NCBI GenBank assembly: GCA_036170535.1
Contig: JAVHPJ010000243.1
Coordinates: 124,001 to 188,000, forward strand
Origin: SSF53 sp036170535
Lineage (GTDB): Bacteria; Spirochaetota; Leptospiria; Leptospirales; Leptonemataceae
Reading direction: 5' to 3'
Length of the DNA stretch: 64,000 bases
In this document: positions 1 to 7,871 of the stretch, piece by piece
How positions within the stretch are numbered: the stretch's first letter is position 1
Layout of the letters: every line of letters begins with the position of its first letter
Translations under genes and position numbers: made by a program
Notes under the pieces: model-generated
Databases searched by the model: none
The model's input: the letters and a program-made list of their open reading frames with translations, nothing else
Told to the model about the DNA's origin: nothing

Positions 1-551
1 TTTTTTGTGTACGCCGCGCCGGTTGGATTGTTGGGCGAGTTGATTATGACGAGCCGGGTTTTCGGCGTGATTGCCGCGTCCAGTTGCTCGGGAGTGATCA
101 GATATCCGTGATCGATTCCGCTGTAGACGAACTTCGGAACGGCCTGGGCCATGCGCGCCATGTCAGCGTAGGAGACCCAGTAGGGCGCCGGGATTACGAC
201 TTCATCGCCCGGATTCAACGTCGACAGAAACAGGTTGTAGAGCACCTGCTTGCCGCCGTTGGAAAGCGTGACTTCGGTCGGCTTGAACTCAAGGCCGTTT
301 TCACGCCGAAATTTTTCGATGACCGCCTTTTTCGCGGCGGGACTGCCGCCTTCCGCTGTATACTTGGTCTGACCGGCGGCCATTGCGCGCCGCGCCGCTT
401 CTTTGATATGTTCCGGCGTATCAAAATCCGGCTCGCCGGCGCCAAAGCCGATCACATCGCGACCGGCGGCCTTGAGCTCGCGCGCCCGTGCAGTAATGGC
501 CAGTGTGGGAGACGGCTCGATTACATTGAGCCGTTCGGCGACGAAGTTCAT
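1..551 (-). CDS. aspC: Aspartate aminotransferase, class I (3' end cut by window)
   Basis: PLP-dependent fold-type I aminotransferase, interconverting aspartate/2-oxoglutarate and oxaloacetate/glutamate. My reading of the minus strand from an ATG at 551 gives about 183 residues. They contain the class-I N-terminal hallmarks: GAGEPDFDTPEHIKEAA, the TKYTAEGG segment, SNGGKQVLYN (PLP-phosphate region) and NSPNNPTGAAY just before the edge. The catalytic lysine lies outside the window. GAGGTG stands 5 bases before the ATG and fixes the start. It is divergent from trmL across a 180-base gap in which I see no clear promoter. A related class-I enzyme for another amino acid is possible, but the motif set is typical of bacterial AspC. 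Confidence 0.9.
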   Translation of the reverse strand, partial: MNFVAERLNVIEPSPTLAITARARELKAAGRDVIGFGAGEPDFDTPEHIKEAARRAMAAGQTKYTAEGGSPAAKKAVIEKFRRENGLEFKPTEVTLSNGGKQVLYNLFLSTLNPGDEVVIPAPYWVSYADMARMAQAVPKFVYSGIDHGYLITPEQLDAAITPKTRLVIINSPNNPTGAAYTK

Positions 552-733
552 AGTTCACCTCGCAGGCGTGAACGGAAAATCAGAATTAACAGGGGCATAA
601 TCGAAATCGGCCCGGCGATGAATAGTCTATTTTTGGCGCCTATTCGCCGCGCGCAGAGCCGCCGGCCACGCGTGCGAACGGAGTCCAGTGACTTGCATCG
701 GAGCCGGCATCCGCGAACTCTGGCGTTGGAACT

Positions 734-1276
734 ATGGAAATCGCACTCTACAAGCCGGAGATCCCGCCGAATACGGGCAACATCGGTCGCCTGTGCTGGT
801 GCACGGGATCGCGCCTGCACATTGTCGACCGTCCGGCTTTCAGTCTGAACGAGGCCGCCGTACGCCGGGCCGGGCTGGACTACTGGGAGAAGCTGGATTT
901 GAGTTTGCACGCGTCGTGGGAGGCTTTTCGCGACGCCACGCTTGCGCGCCGCGACGGCGAAAACGGCGCCGCGCCGCGCGTGTTCTTTTTCACCCGCTTT
1001 GCGACGAAGTTGTACTGCGACGTTGAATATCGACCGAGTGACATTTTTTTATTTGGCTCGGAATCGAAAGGGTTGCCCGACGCCGTAAAGGCCGAGGCGC
1101 GCGAGCGCTGGCCCGAGCGCCTTCTGCGCATTCCTGTTTCCGATCGGTGCCGCTCCCTGAATTTGGGCAATACTGCGACGCTGATACTCTACGAAGCGCT
1201 GCGCCAGCAGGGTTTTCCCGGTCTGACGACGGAGTACAGTCCCGACGCCGATCCGGAAATCACCGGCCGCTATTGA
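734..1276 (+). CDS. trmL: tRNA (cytidine(34)-2'-O)-methyltransferase TrmL
   Basis: SPOUT-class enzyme that 2'-O-methylates the wobble base of tRNA-Leu isoacceptors using SAM. It opens with MEIALYKPEIPPNTGNIGRL, the family's N-terminal motif 1. It also shows FGSESKGLP (motif 2, about residue 110) and SLNLGNTATLILYEAL (motif 3, the SAM-binding trefoil knot). At 180 residues it is slightly longer than the usual 155-160 because of a short C-terminal tail. The start is an ATG without a convincing Shine-Dalgarno. It stands alone and is convergent with the ion-channel gene. Confidence 0.9.
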   Translation: MEIALYKPEIPPNTGNIGRLCWCTGSRLHIVDRPAFSLNEAAVRRAGLDYWEKLDLSLHASWEAFRDATLARRDGENGAAPRVFFFTRFATKLYCDVEYRPSDIFLFGSESKGLPDAVKAEARERWPERLLRIPVSDRCRSLNLGNTATLILYEALRQQGFPGLTTEYSPDADPEITGRY

Positions 1277-1309
1277 TCCGCCGCGGCGGCAAGCAAGGGC
1301 GCGCAGCGA

Positions 1310-2314
1310 CTATTTCTTGGTACGCCGCGCTGACTTGCGGGACGCACGACCCGGCGCAGCGCCGCTGGTTCGCTCTTCCGCAGCAAGCGCCGCGCTCGCA
1401 GCATAAGACGACGGCGCAGCGATGGGATGTTTCGCCAGGCGTCGTTGCAAATCGTGCAATTGTTTCTGCAATGCGGCGACATTTGCGGCGACGCCGTGCA
1501 AGTCGTCTTCCACGCTCGGCTCGTCGCCCACGCGATTGCGCGCGCGTTCGTCGGCTTCACGTTCAGTCTGAGCTTCTTCCATGCCGTTGATGATCACGCC
1601 GACCATCAAGTTCAAGAAGATCATCGTGCCCAACAGCACGAAACTGACAAAATAGGCCGGCGCAGTGTAAGGATGCGCCTCCGGCTGGGTGCAGAACTGC
1701 TGAAAATAGTCGGAACCAAGACCCCACTTGTCGCAGCCGTGCATCTGGATAAACATGAGATTGGTCCAGCCCTCCAGGGTAACGACGCTGAAAAGGGTTC
1801 CAAAAGCCTGCGGCAACGCGCCAAAATTGACCGGATCGTTTTTGGAAAATAGGAACACGCCGGCCACTGCGTAGATGTAGAAAAGCAGCATTAACAACAG
1901 CGCCACGTAACCCATTGAGGGCAGGCTTTTCAGCAATGCGGAAACCAGTATCTGCAGCCGCGGCGCTGCGCGAATCAGCCGCAAAACGCGCAGGAGACGC
2001 AGGAGTCGCAGCACCGTCAGTTGATGCGTGTCGAAGGGCAGCAGCGCGGCTGCGACAATCAGAAAGTCAAAGCAGTTCCACGGATCTTTAAAATATTCAA
2101 GCGGGCGCGGCCAGCGCGCGCCCATCTTGACGACAATTTCAACGGCGAAAATCGCGAGAATAATCTTGTCGAGCGCGTGCAGGAAATCGCCGTACCGCTC
2201 CACCAGAGACGGATAAGTCTCAATGCCGATGACGACGCTCGCGAGCAGAATCACCCCGGTGACAAAGTTGCCGAACCAACGCGCATCGGCGATTGTTTTG
2301 AAAAGTGGCGTCAT
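1310..2314 (-). CDS. Single-domain voltage-gated cation channel (BacNav/Cav-like)
   Basis: Six-helix ion_trans protein of 334 residues, expected to tetramerise in the inner membrane. S1-S3 occupy about residues 10-95. S4 is arginine-rich (RLLRLLRVLRLIRAAPRLQ), giving a voltage sensor with an Arg every third position. S5, pore helix and S6 follow. The pore loop reads TLEGWTN, the TLExW signature of prokaryotic Nav/Cav channels, with Gly where NaChBac has Ser. S6 is followed by an acidic, heptad-like tail (EEAQTEREADERARNRV, then VAALQKQLHDLQRRL), consistent with the four-helix coiled coil of this family. The start is an ATG preceded by GGGAG at 8 bases. Ion selectivity cannot be read with certainty. 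Confidence 0.88.
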   Translation of the reverse strand: MTPLFKTIADARWFGNFVTGVILLASVVIGIETYPSLVERYGDFLHALDKIILAIFAVEIVVKMGARWPRPLEYFKDPWNCFDFLIVAAALLPFDTHQLTVLRLLRLLRVLRLIRAAPRLQILVSALLKSLPSMGYVALLLMLLFYIYAVAGVFLFSKNDPVNFGALPQAFGTLFSVVTLEGWTNLMFIQMHGCDKWGLGSDYFQQFCTQPEAHPYTAPAYFVSFVLLGTMIFLNLMVGVIINGMEEAQTEREADERARNRVGDEPSVEDDLHGVAANVAALQKQLHDLQRRLAKHPIAAPSSYAASAALAAEERTSGAAPGRASRKSARRTKK

Positions 2315-2370
2315 GGATATGCTCCCGATTGTATGAGGAATGAAGCGTTTGGCCGGTCGGCGGGATACGA

Positions 2371-2396
2371 AAAAGGCGGACCTCCCGGCCCGCCTT
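2371..2396 (-). terminator. Rho-independent terminator of ilvC
   Basis: On the minus strand, AAGGCGG pairs with CCGCCTT across a GC-rich loop and runs into TTTTT. It lies 24 bases past the ilvC stop and before the channel start, so it separates the two genes. Confidence 0.7.
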
Positions 2397-2419
2397 CCAG
2401 CGCCCCTGACTGCAGGCTA

Positions 2420-3421
2420 TCAGCCGCGCAGAAACTTCATCATGCCGCGCAGCTTCGCGCCGACTTCTTCGATCTGGTGCCGCTTGCCGGCTTCGCGCAG
2501 TTTTGTAAAGTTCGGATAACCGGCGCGCGCTTCCGCCATCCATTCGGTGGCGAACTTTGCGCCTTTGTCCTTTTGAATTTCGGAGAGCACTTGCTTCATG
2601 TTTTGTTTTACATGATCGTCAACCACGCGCGGTCCGCGCGTCAGGTCGCCGTACTCGGCCGTGTCGGAGATGGAGAAGCGCATGCGCGCCACGCCGCCCT
2701 CGTAGAGCAGGTCGGTGATCAGCTTCACTTCGTGCAAACACTCGAAGTAGGCGATGTCCGGATCGTAACCGGCTTCCACCAGCGTTTCGAAGCCCTTCAT
2801 GATGAGCGAGGTCAGGCCGCCGCAGAGGACGGACTGTTCGCCAAAGAGATCGGTCTCGGTTTCGTCACGGAACGTGGTTTCCAGAATGCCGGCGCGTCCG
2901 CCGCCCACGCCCGATGCGTGCGCCAGGGCGCGTTGTTTGGCTTTGCCGGTTGCGTCCTGGGAAACAGCGATCAGCGCGGGGACGCCCCCGCCTTCTTTAT
3001 AGACGCGCCGCACGAGATGACCCGGGCCTTTGGGCGCGACCATGTACACGTCGACATCGGCCGGCGGCTTGATAATTTCGTAGTGTATGTTGAACCCGTG
3101 GGAGAAAACGAGGGCTTTGCCGGCCGTCAGGTGCGGTTTGATCGACTCTTCGTAGATTTGACCCTGGGTTTGGTCCGGAGCGAGCACCTGAATTATGTCC
3201 GCTTTTGCGCAGGCGTCGCCCGGATTGAAGACTTCAAAGCCGTCTTCTTTCGCCGTTACAACGTTACGGGAGTCGGAACGCAGGCCAATAATGACTTTGA
3301 GACCGGTGTCGCGCATGTTCTGCGCCTGAGCGTGGCCCTGGCTGCCGTAGCCGAGCACGGCGATCGTTTTGTCTTTCAGAATGGAAAGATCGCAATCGCT
3401 ATCGTAGTAGATTTTTGCCAT
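2420..3421 (-). CDS. ilvC: Ketol-acid reductoisomerase (class I)
   Basis: Second step of valine/isoleucine synthesis: Mg2+-dependent alkyl shift and NADPH reduction of acetolactate. The N-terminal Rossmann domain shows IAVLGYGSQGHAQAQNMRD (about residues 17-35) and the SDSRNV stretch that reads the NADPH phosphate. FSHGFNIHY and VAPKGPGHLVRRVY follow, then the C-terminal knotted domain with ETETDLFGEQSVLCGG and the metal-binding acidic residues. At 333 residues it matches the class I length. I chose the ATG at 3421 (MAKIYYDSDCDL), the standard family N-terminus, over an in-frame TTG 21 bases upstream. ilvBN is not adjacent. The gene sits between two terminators, so it is probably transcribed alone. 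Confidence 0.96.
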   Translation of the reverse strand: MAKIYYDSDCDLSILKDKTIAVLGYGSQGHAQAQNMRDTGLKVIIGLRSDSRNVVTAKEDGFEVFNPGDACAKADIIQVLAPDQTQGQIYEESIKPHLTAGKALVFSHGFNIHYEIIKPPADVDVYMVAPKGPGHLVRRVYKEGGGVPALIAVSQDATGKAKQRALAHASGVGGGRAGILETTFRDETETDLFGEQSVLCGGLTSLIMKGFETLVEAGYDPDIAYFECLHEVKLITDLLYEGGVARMRFSISDTAEYGDLTRGPRVVDDHVKQNMKQVLSEIQKDKGAKFATEWMAEARAGYPNFTKLREAGKRHQIEEVGAKLRGMMKFLRG

Positions 3422-3460
3422 GACTGCCAATGGCGGCGGCAACCGCCGTACGGCAAGGGA

Positions 3461-3495
3461 AAAAGCGGGGCGAGGTCCGCGGACCTTCGTCCCGC
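3461..3495 (-). terminator. Terminator of the arsR-SRPBCC operon
   Basis: Minus-strand hairpin: GCGGG/CCCGC arms enclose the self-complementary AGGTCCGCGGACCT and are followed by TTTTTCC. It starts 23 bases after the end of the second SRPBCC gene. Confidence 0.65.
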
Positions 3496-3517
3496 GCGTT
3501 TCCCGATCGCGACTGGT

Positions 3518-3982
3518 TCAATTCCAGTCGTCGATCTTGATGTCGTCCGGCGCCGGCTGGCCGCGACCGGTCTCGATCAGGTTTTTGAGGCTCAAGAGAA
3601 ATACGGCCCACTTCATGCTGCAATGCGCGGTGAAATCGCTTTCGGTCTTCCAGTCCGAGTGGCGGAAGTAGACCAGTGTCATCGCGCGTCCTTCCGCCGG
3701 TCGCAGACTGAACTCGATGTGCGAGCCGATCCAATCCTCCGGGCCGCCGCAACATTCCCAGGCGACGCGGTTCGCCGGCTCGAGCGTCTGCACCTGCATG
3801 TCGATGAAGTGCTGGCCGAATCCAAAGTGAATTTTCTGGCCGGCCTGCGCTTCGCCGCCGCTGGCGAATGCGCCTGCGACTTCCTTCGTCCACCAGTTTG
3901 CGAGACCGGCCTGCGTAGCCAGCGCGCGGTAAACCGCTTCGGCGGGCGCGTTGATGCCCACCTTGTGAAATATCCCGTTCAT
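3518..3982 (-). CDS. SRPBCC / AHSA1-family protein
   Basis: A 154-residue START-like helix-grip protein. It opens with FHKVGINAPAEAVYRALATQAGLANWWT, the classical AHA1-C/SRPBCC opening in which a strand leads to the ligand-cavity helix. WECCGGPEDWIGSHIEFSL and the C-terminal amphipathic helix (MKWAVFLLSLKNLIETG) complete the fold. The start is an ATG at 3982 with AGGAG 7 bases upstream. It is third in an operon behind an ArsR regulator and another SRPBCC protein. That arrangement is common for AHSA1 proteins of unknown ligand; a small hydrophobic ligand is possible but unproven. Confidence 0.85.
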   Translation of the reverse strand: MNGIFHKVGINAPAEAVYRALATQAGLANWWTKEVAGAFASGGEAQAGQKIHFGFGQHFIDMQVQTLEPANRVAWECCGGPEDWIGSHIEFSLRPAEGRAMTLVYFRHSDWKTESDFTAHCSMKWAVFLLSLKNLIETGRGQPAPDDIKIDDWN

Positions 3983-4058
3983 ACTCTGCTCCTGATTCGG
4001 CTGCGCCGATGAGTTCTGTTTGGAGTTTTCGCCGTCGCCGTCTCGGACGTCCGGCGTT

Positions 4059-4520
4059 TCAGCCGCCGACGAAGCGCGAAAGGCCTTCCAGAATACTGGT
4101 CCAACCATGGGTATGATTCGTCCGTTCCGTTTCGCCCGCCAGGCGTTCATGCACCAGCGTGATTAAAGTCGCCGGCGTTCCGGCGGCGTCGTCCGGCGCA
4201 TTTGCCAGCGCGACGGCGTCAAAGGTGACGGTTACCAGTGTTTCGCGATCGTCGGTCTTCGGAGACCGCCAGGTGAAGACCAGTCGGGAAGGTTCATCGA
4301 TGACGCGGTATTCCCCGGCGTGCGGAATGATCTCGCCGTTGACGAGCATATCAATGCGAAATGCGCCACCGACGCGCGGATCGATTTGCACGGACTCGAT
4401 TGAGACCGTGTCGCCGGCGATAAACCAGCGCGCAAAGTCGCGCACATCCAGCCACGCGCGAAACAATCGCGTGCGATCGGCGTTAATTCTTTTTTCGATT
4501 CTGACGACCTGCGCTTCCAT
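4059..4520 (-). CDS. SRPBCC / AHSA1-family protein
   Basis: A 153-residue activator-of-Hsp90-ATPase-1-like domain. It begins MEAQVVRIEKRINADRTRLF, then has RAWLDVRDFARWFI, GGAFRIDMLVNGEIIPHAGEYRVIDEP and RLVFTW, and ends with HTHGWTSILEGLSRFV, the family's C-terminal helix. The ATG at 4520 has GAGGAG upstream and lies inside the last codons of the upstream arsR (38-base overlap), so translation is probably coupled. Only about a quarter of residues look shared with the neighbouring SRPBCC protein, so the pair is old rather than a recent duplication. The ligand is unknown. Confidence 0.85.
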   Translation of the reverse strand: MEAQVVRIEKRINADRTRLFRAWLDVRDFARWFIAGDTVSIESVQIDPRVGGAFRIDMLVNGEIIPHAGEYRVIDEPSRLVFTWRSPKTDDRETLVTVTFDAVALANAPDDAAGTPATLITLVHERLAGETERTNHTHGWTSILEGLSRFVGG

Positions 4521-4866
4521 GGTCCTGCTCCTCAATAAAGGCTTCCAGTCGATCGAGTTGATTCGTCCAGAATTGCTGATGATGTTTGAGCCACTCGGCA
4601 GCGTCGCTGAGAGCCTCGGACTCCAGCTGGAGGCGAAAACTGCGCCCGTCTTCCGGCGCCCGGATTTTTCGAATCAAGCCCGCCGCTTCGAGCACATCTA
4701 CATGCTTGGCGACGCCGGCGAAGGACATGCGAAAGGGCTCCGCCAGCTCCGAGATGCTCAGGCTTTTTTTGCGCAACTGGACAAGCATGCGGCGCCGCGA
4801 GCGGTCAGCCAGGGCGGCGAACACGCGATCGAGGCGGTCGTCAGTCCTGCGAGTATGTTCAACCAT
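4483..4866 (-). CDS. ArsR-family winged-helix regulator
   Basis: A 127-residue DNA-binding protein, probably a repressor. The wHTH is seen in LSISELAEPFRMSFAGVAKHVDVLEAAGLI, followed by the wing IRAPEDGRSFRLQLE. RVFAALADRSRRRMLVQL is the usual N-terminal helix of this subgroup. No metal-binding Cys/His motif is present, so it belongs to the non-metal ArsR group that typically pairs with SRPBCC genes. The ATG at 4866 has no clear Shine-Dalgarno; a TTG at 4902 is the alternative. A palindrome over its own promoter suggests autoregulation of the three-gene operon. Confidence 0.88.
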   Translation of the reverse strand: MVEHTRRTDDRLDRVFAALADRSRRRMLVQLRKKSLSISELAEPFRMSFAGVAKHVDVLEAAGLIRKIRAPEDGRSFRLQLESEALSDAAEWLKHHQQFWTNQLDRLEAFIEEQDHGSAGRQNRKKN

Positions 4867-4901
4867 CGGGTTGAATAAACGCGACGCCCGCGGGCGCGTC
4901 A

Positions 4902-4930
4902 ATTATAAAACTAATTAGTTGAATAAAAAA
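4902..4930 (-). promoter_or_regulatory. arsR promoter with palindromic operator
   Basis: On the minus strand a perfect -10 (TATAAT, plus positions 4902-4907) lies about 36 bases before the arsR ATG. A T-rich -35 sits 17 bases upstream. The spacer contains the perfect palindrome AACTAATTAGTT (4909-4920). A dyad between -35 and -10 is where an ArsR dimer would block polymerase. The AT-rich patch stands out from the GC-rich surroundings. Confidence 0.65.
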
Positions 4931-4951
4931 AGCACCGGGTTTGCAGCGTGC
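4927..4951 (-). terminator. Weak terminator after the Fe-ADH-like gene
   Basis: On the minus strand GCAC pairs with GTGC around a 12-base loop and is followed directly by TTTTTTT. It is 27 bases past the stop of the Fe-ADH-like gene. The stem is short, so efficiency is doubtful. The T-run doubles as the arsR -35 region. Confidence 0.4.
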
Positions 4952-4977
4952 GGAGGATTGCGCCCCTGCGACGACGC

Positions 4978-6135
4978 TCAATAGGCGGCGATCAGGATCG
5001 TCTCGATCTCATTGCGATCGAGTTCGCGCGGGGTGTTGCGAATCAAGGGTATGGTGAATGCCAGCTCGGCGATCTCGGGCAGGTCCGCTTTTTGTATATC
5101 AAACTCCGAAAGTCGCTGCGGCACCTTGAGTTCCAGATAAATTTTGCGGACGCCTTCAACCGCTTTGATCGCGGCCTCAATGACCGTGATATCGCGAATG
5201 TCCTCATCCAGGGCGCGCGCAATCTGCACGTATTTGCCGGCGGAAGTCGTCAGGTTGTATTCCATAATGTGCGGCAAGAGAATCGCCATCGCCATCTGGA
5301 AGTCCAGACCCGTGAGATGGGAGGTGGCCGTCGCGATGCTGTAGCAGAGTCCCATGTAGCTGTTCGAATGCGCCATGCCGCAGAGGACGCTGGCCATAGA
5401 CACGTTCATGCGCGCTGCGGCGTTATTCAGGTCGTTCACCAGCGGCACGAGATTGCGCGTAATGAGCTCCAGGGAACGCAGCGCGATGGAGTTTGTAATC
5501 TCATTGGATCGCTTGGAGAGGATCGCTTCAATGTTGGCCGAAAGCACCGCAATGCCCGCGCGGGCGAGTTCGTTCTGCGACAGGGCGGAACTGATATTCG
5601 GATCCACAAAAATCAGGCCGGGAAACAGGCGATAGTCGTGACCCAGCAGGGTAAAGCGCCGCGCCGCGTCGTAGATCATAAAGGACGGACTGCTTTCTTC
5701 GCCCATTGAAGGACCGACCGGCGCAGTGACGACAGGCATGGGCGGCTTGCGCAGCGGAAACATGCCCTGATCGAGGTCGGCGGCGAAAACCTCATTTTGC
5801 GCGAGCAGCGCAATTGCGCGCGCGGCATAAAACGTTTTGCGCGAACCGTAGGCGAGTATCACGTCCGCGCGGCATTGTTTCACAAAGTACGCGGCCGTAT
5901 CGAGTTCTTCGGTGGACGGCGTGTCGAGTATGTCGTCGTAGACAATGGCGCCGGTCGTGTGTTTTTCCAGACTGGTCTTGATGACGGCGAGTTCGTCGGA
6001 GTTCGACAGCTCATTGCGAATCGATAACACCAGCACGCGGGCGCCAATATCCTTTACGAGCGAGCCCAGCTTGTGCGTGGAATCGCGTTCAAAGAACACG
6101 CGCGAGGGAAACTGATAGTGCACCCACTCGAACAT
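4978..6135 (-). CDS. Iron-type alcohol dehydrogenase homologue lacking metal ligands
   Basis: A 385-residue protein that aligns without gaps over the core of group III (Fe) alcohol dehydrogenases: FVDPNISSALSQNELARAG, EAILSKRSNEITNSIALRS, GMAHSNSYMG, MAILLPHIMEYNL. The four metal ligands of FucO-type enzymes (Asp, His, His, His) correspond here to Ala196, Ala200, Tyr265 and Phe279. The NAD-pyrophosphate motif GGGSxxD is reduced to AYGSRKT (residues 95-101). So the fold is kept but ordinary Fe-dependent alcohol oxidation looks impossible. The start is an ATG at 6135 (MFEWVHYQFPSRVFF, typical N-terminus); no strong Shine-Dalgarno. No frameshift is visible, so this is a maintained gene, either a pseudoenzyme or an enzyme with new chemistry. 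Confidence 0.85.
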   Translation of the reverse strand: MFEWVHYQFPSRVFFERDSTHKLGSLVKDIGARVLVLSIRNELSNSDELAVIKTSLEKHTTGAIVYDDILDTPSTEELDTAAYFVKQCRADVILAYGSRKTFYAARAIALLAQNEVFAADLDQGMFPLRKPPMPVVTAPVGPSMGEESSPSFMIYDAARRFTLLGHDYRLFPGLIFVDPNISSALSQNELARAGIAVLSANIEAILSKRSNEITNSIALRSLELITRNLVPLVNDLNNAAARMNVSMASVLCGMAHSNSYMGLCYSIATATSHLTGLDFQMAMAILLPHIMEYNLTTSAGKYVQIARALDEDIRDITVIEAAIKAVEGVRKIYLELKVPQRLSEFDIQKADLPEIAELAFTIPLIRNTPRELDRNEIETILIAAY

Positions 6136-6302
6136 ACAGGCTGATCTACTCCGGAGCGGGCGAGCGGGAATGTCCCGGCCGGGCTCAGCTATATATATCG
6201 GTCGACGGACCGCGAGCGATAGCAGAGATCCAGGCGGTCCGGACGCCAATAATCAGGCGACAACGGCTCCGGCCGGGCTCGAATGGCCGTGGGAATCCGG
6301 GC

Positions 6303-7871
6303 ATGTCGCGCGAATCCAGAGAGCGGAAGGGCCGCGAAAGCGCGTCCAGCGGCGGCCCGCGCGGCGCACGCAGGGACCGGTCCGGCGCGTCCGCGACGGA
6401 GCCGGCGCGCAATAGTTCGCGCGGCCGCATTGATCGCGAGGCCCTGGTGCGCGAACTGGCGCGGGCCGGACTCGCACTGCCCGCCGGGGCGCTCGACAAA
6501 CTCTGGCAATTTCATCAACGGCTGCGCGATCGCAACCCCGAGCTGAATCTTACTCGCATCCACAATTTTGAAAACATGGTGCGCAAGCACTACGTCGACT
6601 CGTTGCTGGTGGGGCGCATACTTGCGCGCGCCGGTCTGTCTGCGCCCGGCCCGATGCTGGATCTCGGCACCGGTCCAGGACTGCCCGGCATTCCGCTCGC
6701 GATCGCGTATCCTGAGCAGAGCTACGTCCTGGCCGACGGGCGCAAACAGCGCACGGACTTTGTACGCGAGGCGGTGGAACTGCTGGATTTGCCGAACGTG
6801 GCAGTCCATGCCGGCCGGGTCTCCGGCAACTCTCCGGTGGACGCCGGCAGCGTCATTACGCGCGCCGTGGAAACCATTCCGGCCACTCTCGATCGACTGC
6901 GCGAGTGGCTGCCGGCTGGCGGGCTCGTCATTTTCATGAAGGGGCCTAACTGCGATGAGGAAATTCAGACTTCGCGCGACGACGCCGATTTCGAATTCCT
7001 GCTCGATGAGGCTTACACTCTTCCGCACTCGACCGATGACCGACGCCTGGTCGTCTTCCGCCGACGAGCCAACGCCGCTGCTGTGACCGGGACCAGATTA
7101 CGACCCGCCGCCGACACGGTGATCCGCTCGGCTGACAACGCTCGGTTCAAGCTCTACCGGAGCCTGTGGATCGGCCGGAATGTGAAGAAGCAAGGCCTGA
7201 GCCTGCTCGGGGGGCGTCGGCTGGTAGAAGAAGCCCTGCGCGATTTCCCCGGGCTCTGTGAAGCGCTGCTATTTTCCGCCGAAGGGGCGCAGTTCGGGTT
7301 CCAGCTGCCGGCGTCCGCACCGGATTCGCTCTATTTTTCGCCCGAACTGTTTCGCGAGCTGGACCAGAGCGGGGCCGGCGGCCCGCTGCTTGCGCTGCGT
7401 ACTCCGGAGTTGAAGGAGTTCCTACCAGCCGCCAGTAAACCGGGCTGCGTACTCCTATTGCCGTTGGGTGATCCCGAAAACCTGGGTGCGGCCCTGCGTT
7501 CGGCGGCGGCTTTTCCGCCAGCCCACATAGTATTATTGAAGGAAGCCGCCCACCCCTACCATCCCAGGGCCCTGCGAGCAGCGGCCGCGCAGTCGCTTCG
7601 GCTGGAACTGAGCCTGGGCCCGTCGACTACGGAACTCGATTCCTGGGCGGCGGGACTACCGCTCTTCGCCCTGGACGCGGCCGGCGAACCGATCGATCAG
7701 GTTGATTTTCCCGCCCGCTTTGGCCTCCTGGTGGGCGAAGAGGGCCGCGGGGTGCCGGCCGGCGCGCCCGCGCGCCGCGTAGCGATACCCATCGACCCTG
7801 CCGTGGAATCCTTGAACGCAACTGTCGCCGCTGCAATCGCCCTGTACGTGCTGGGTCGCCGCAAAGCCTGA
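6303..7871 (+). CDS. Fusion: RsmG 16S rRNA m7G methyltransferase - SpoU/TrmH rRNA methyltransferase
   Basis: A 522-residue two-enzyme protein. Residues about 1-40 are basic and Arg/Ser/Gly-rich. Residues 45-255 are a canonical RsmG: LNLTRIHNFENMVRKHYVDSL, the SAM loop LDLGTGPGLPGIPLAIAYP, TRAVETIP, FMKGPN. From about 265 a full SpoU/TrmH unit follows: an L30e-like substrate domain (RSADNARFKLYRSLW, LLGGRRLVEEAL), then SPOUT motif 1 (PENLGAALRSAAAF), motif 2 (LLVGEEGRGVP) and motif 3 (ESLNATVAAAIALYVLG). RsmG methylates G527 of 16S rRNA; TrmH-type enzymes 2'-O-methylate rRNA or tRNA. One frame runs through with no internal stop. A second, more divergent rsmG lies at 42120-42866 beside parA. 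Weak Shine-Dalgarno; a start slightly downstream is possible. Confidence 0.9.
   Translation: MSRESRERKGRESASSGGPRGARRDRSGASATEPARNSSRGRIDREALVRELARAGLALPAGALDKLWQFHQRLRDRNPELNLTRIHNFENMVRKHYVDSLLVGRILARAGLSAPGPMLDLGTGPGLPGIPLAIAYPEQSYVLADGRKQRTDFVREAVELLDLPNVAVHAGRVSGNSPVDAGSVITRAVETIPATLDRLREWLPAGGLVIFMKGPNCDEEIQTSRDDADFEFLLDEAYTLPHSTDDRRLVVFRRRANAAAVTGTRLRPAADTVIRSADNARFKLYRSLWIGRNVKKQGLSLLGGRRLVEEALRDFPGLCEALLFSAEGAQFGFQLPASAPDSLYFSPELFRELDQSGAGGPLLALRTPELKEFLPAASKPGCVLLLPLGDPENLGAALRSAAAFPPAHIVLLKEAAHPYHPRALRAAAAQSLRLELSLGPSTTELDSWAAGLPLFALDAAGEPIDQVDFPARFGLLVGEEGRGVPAGAPARRVAIPIDPAVESLNATVAAAIALYVLGRRKA

Noticed and set aside
1283..1294. CCGCCGCGGCGG palindrome between trmL and the channel gene
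   Set aside because: Simple GC-triplet self-complementarity without a T-run; common by chance in this composition.
2021..4012. A 663-codon open frame antisense to the channel gene and ilvC
   Set aside because: It runs opposite to genes with clear family motifs, has no recognisable domain, and such long shadows are expected in GC-rich DNA.
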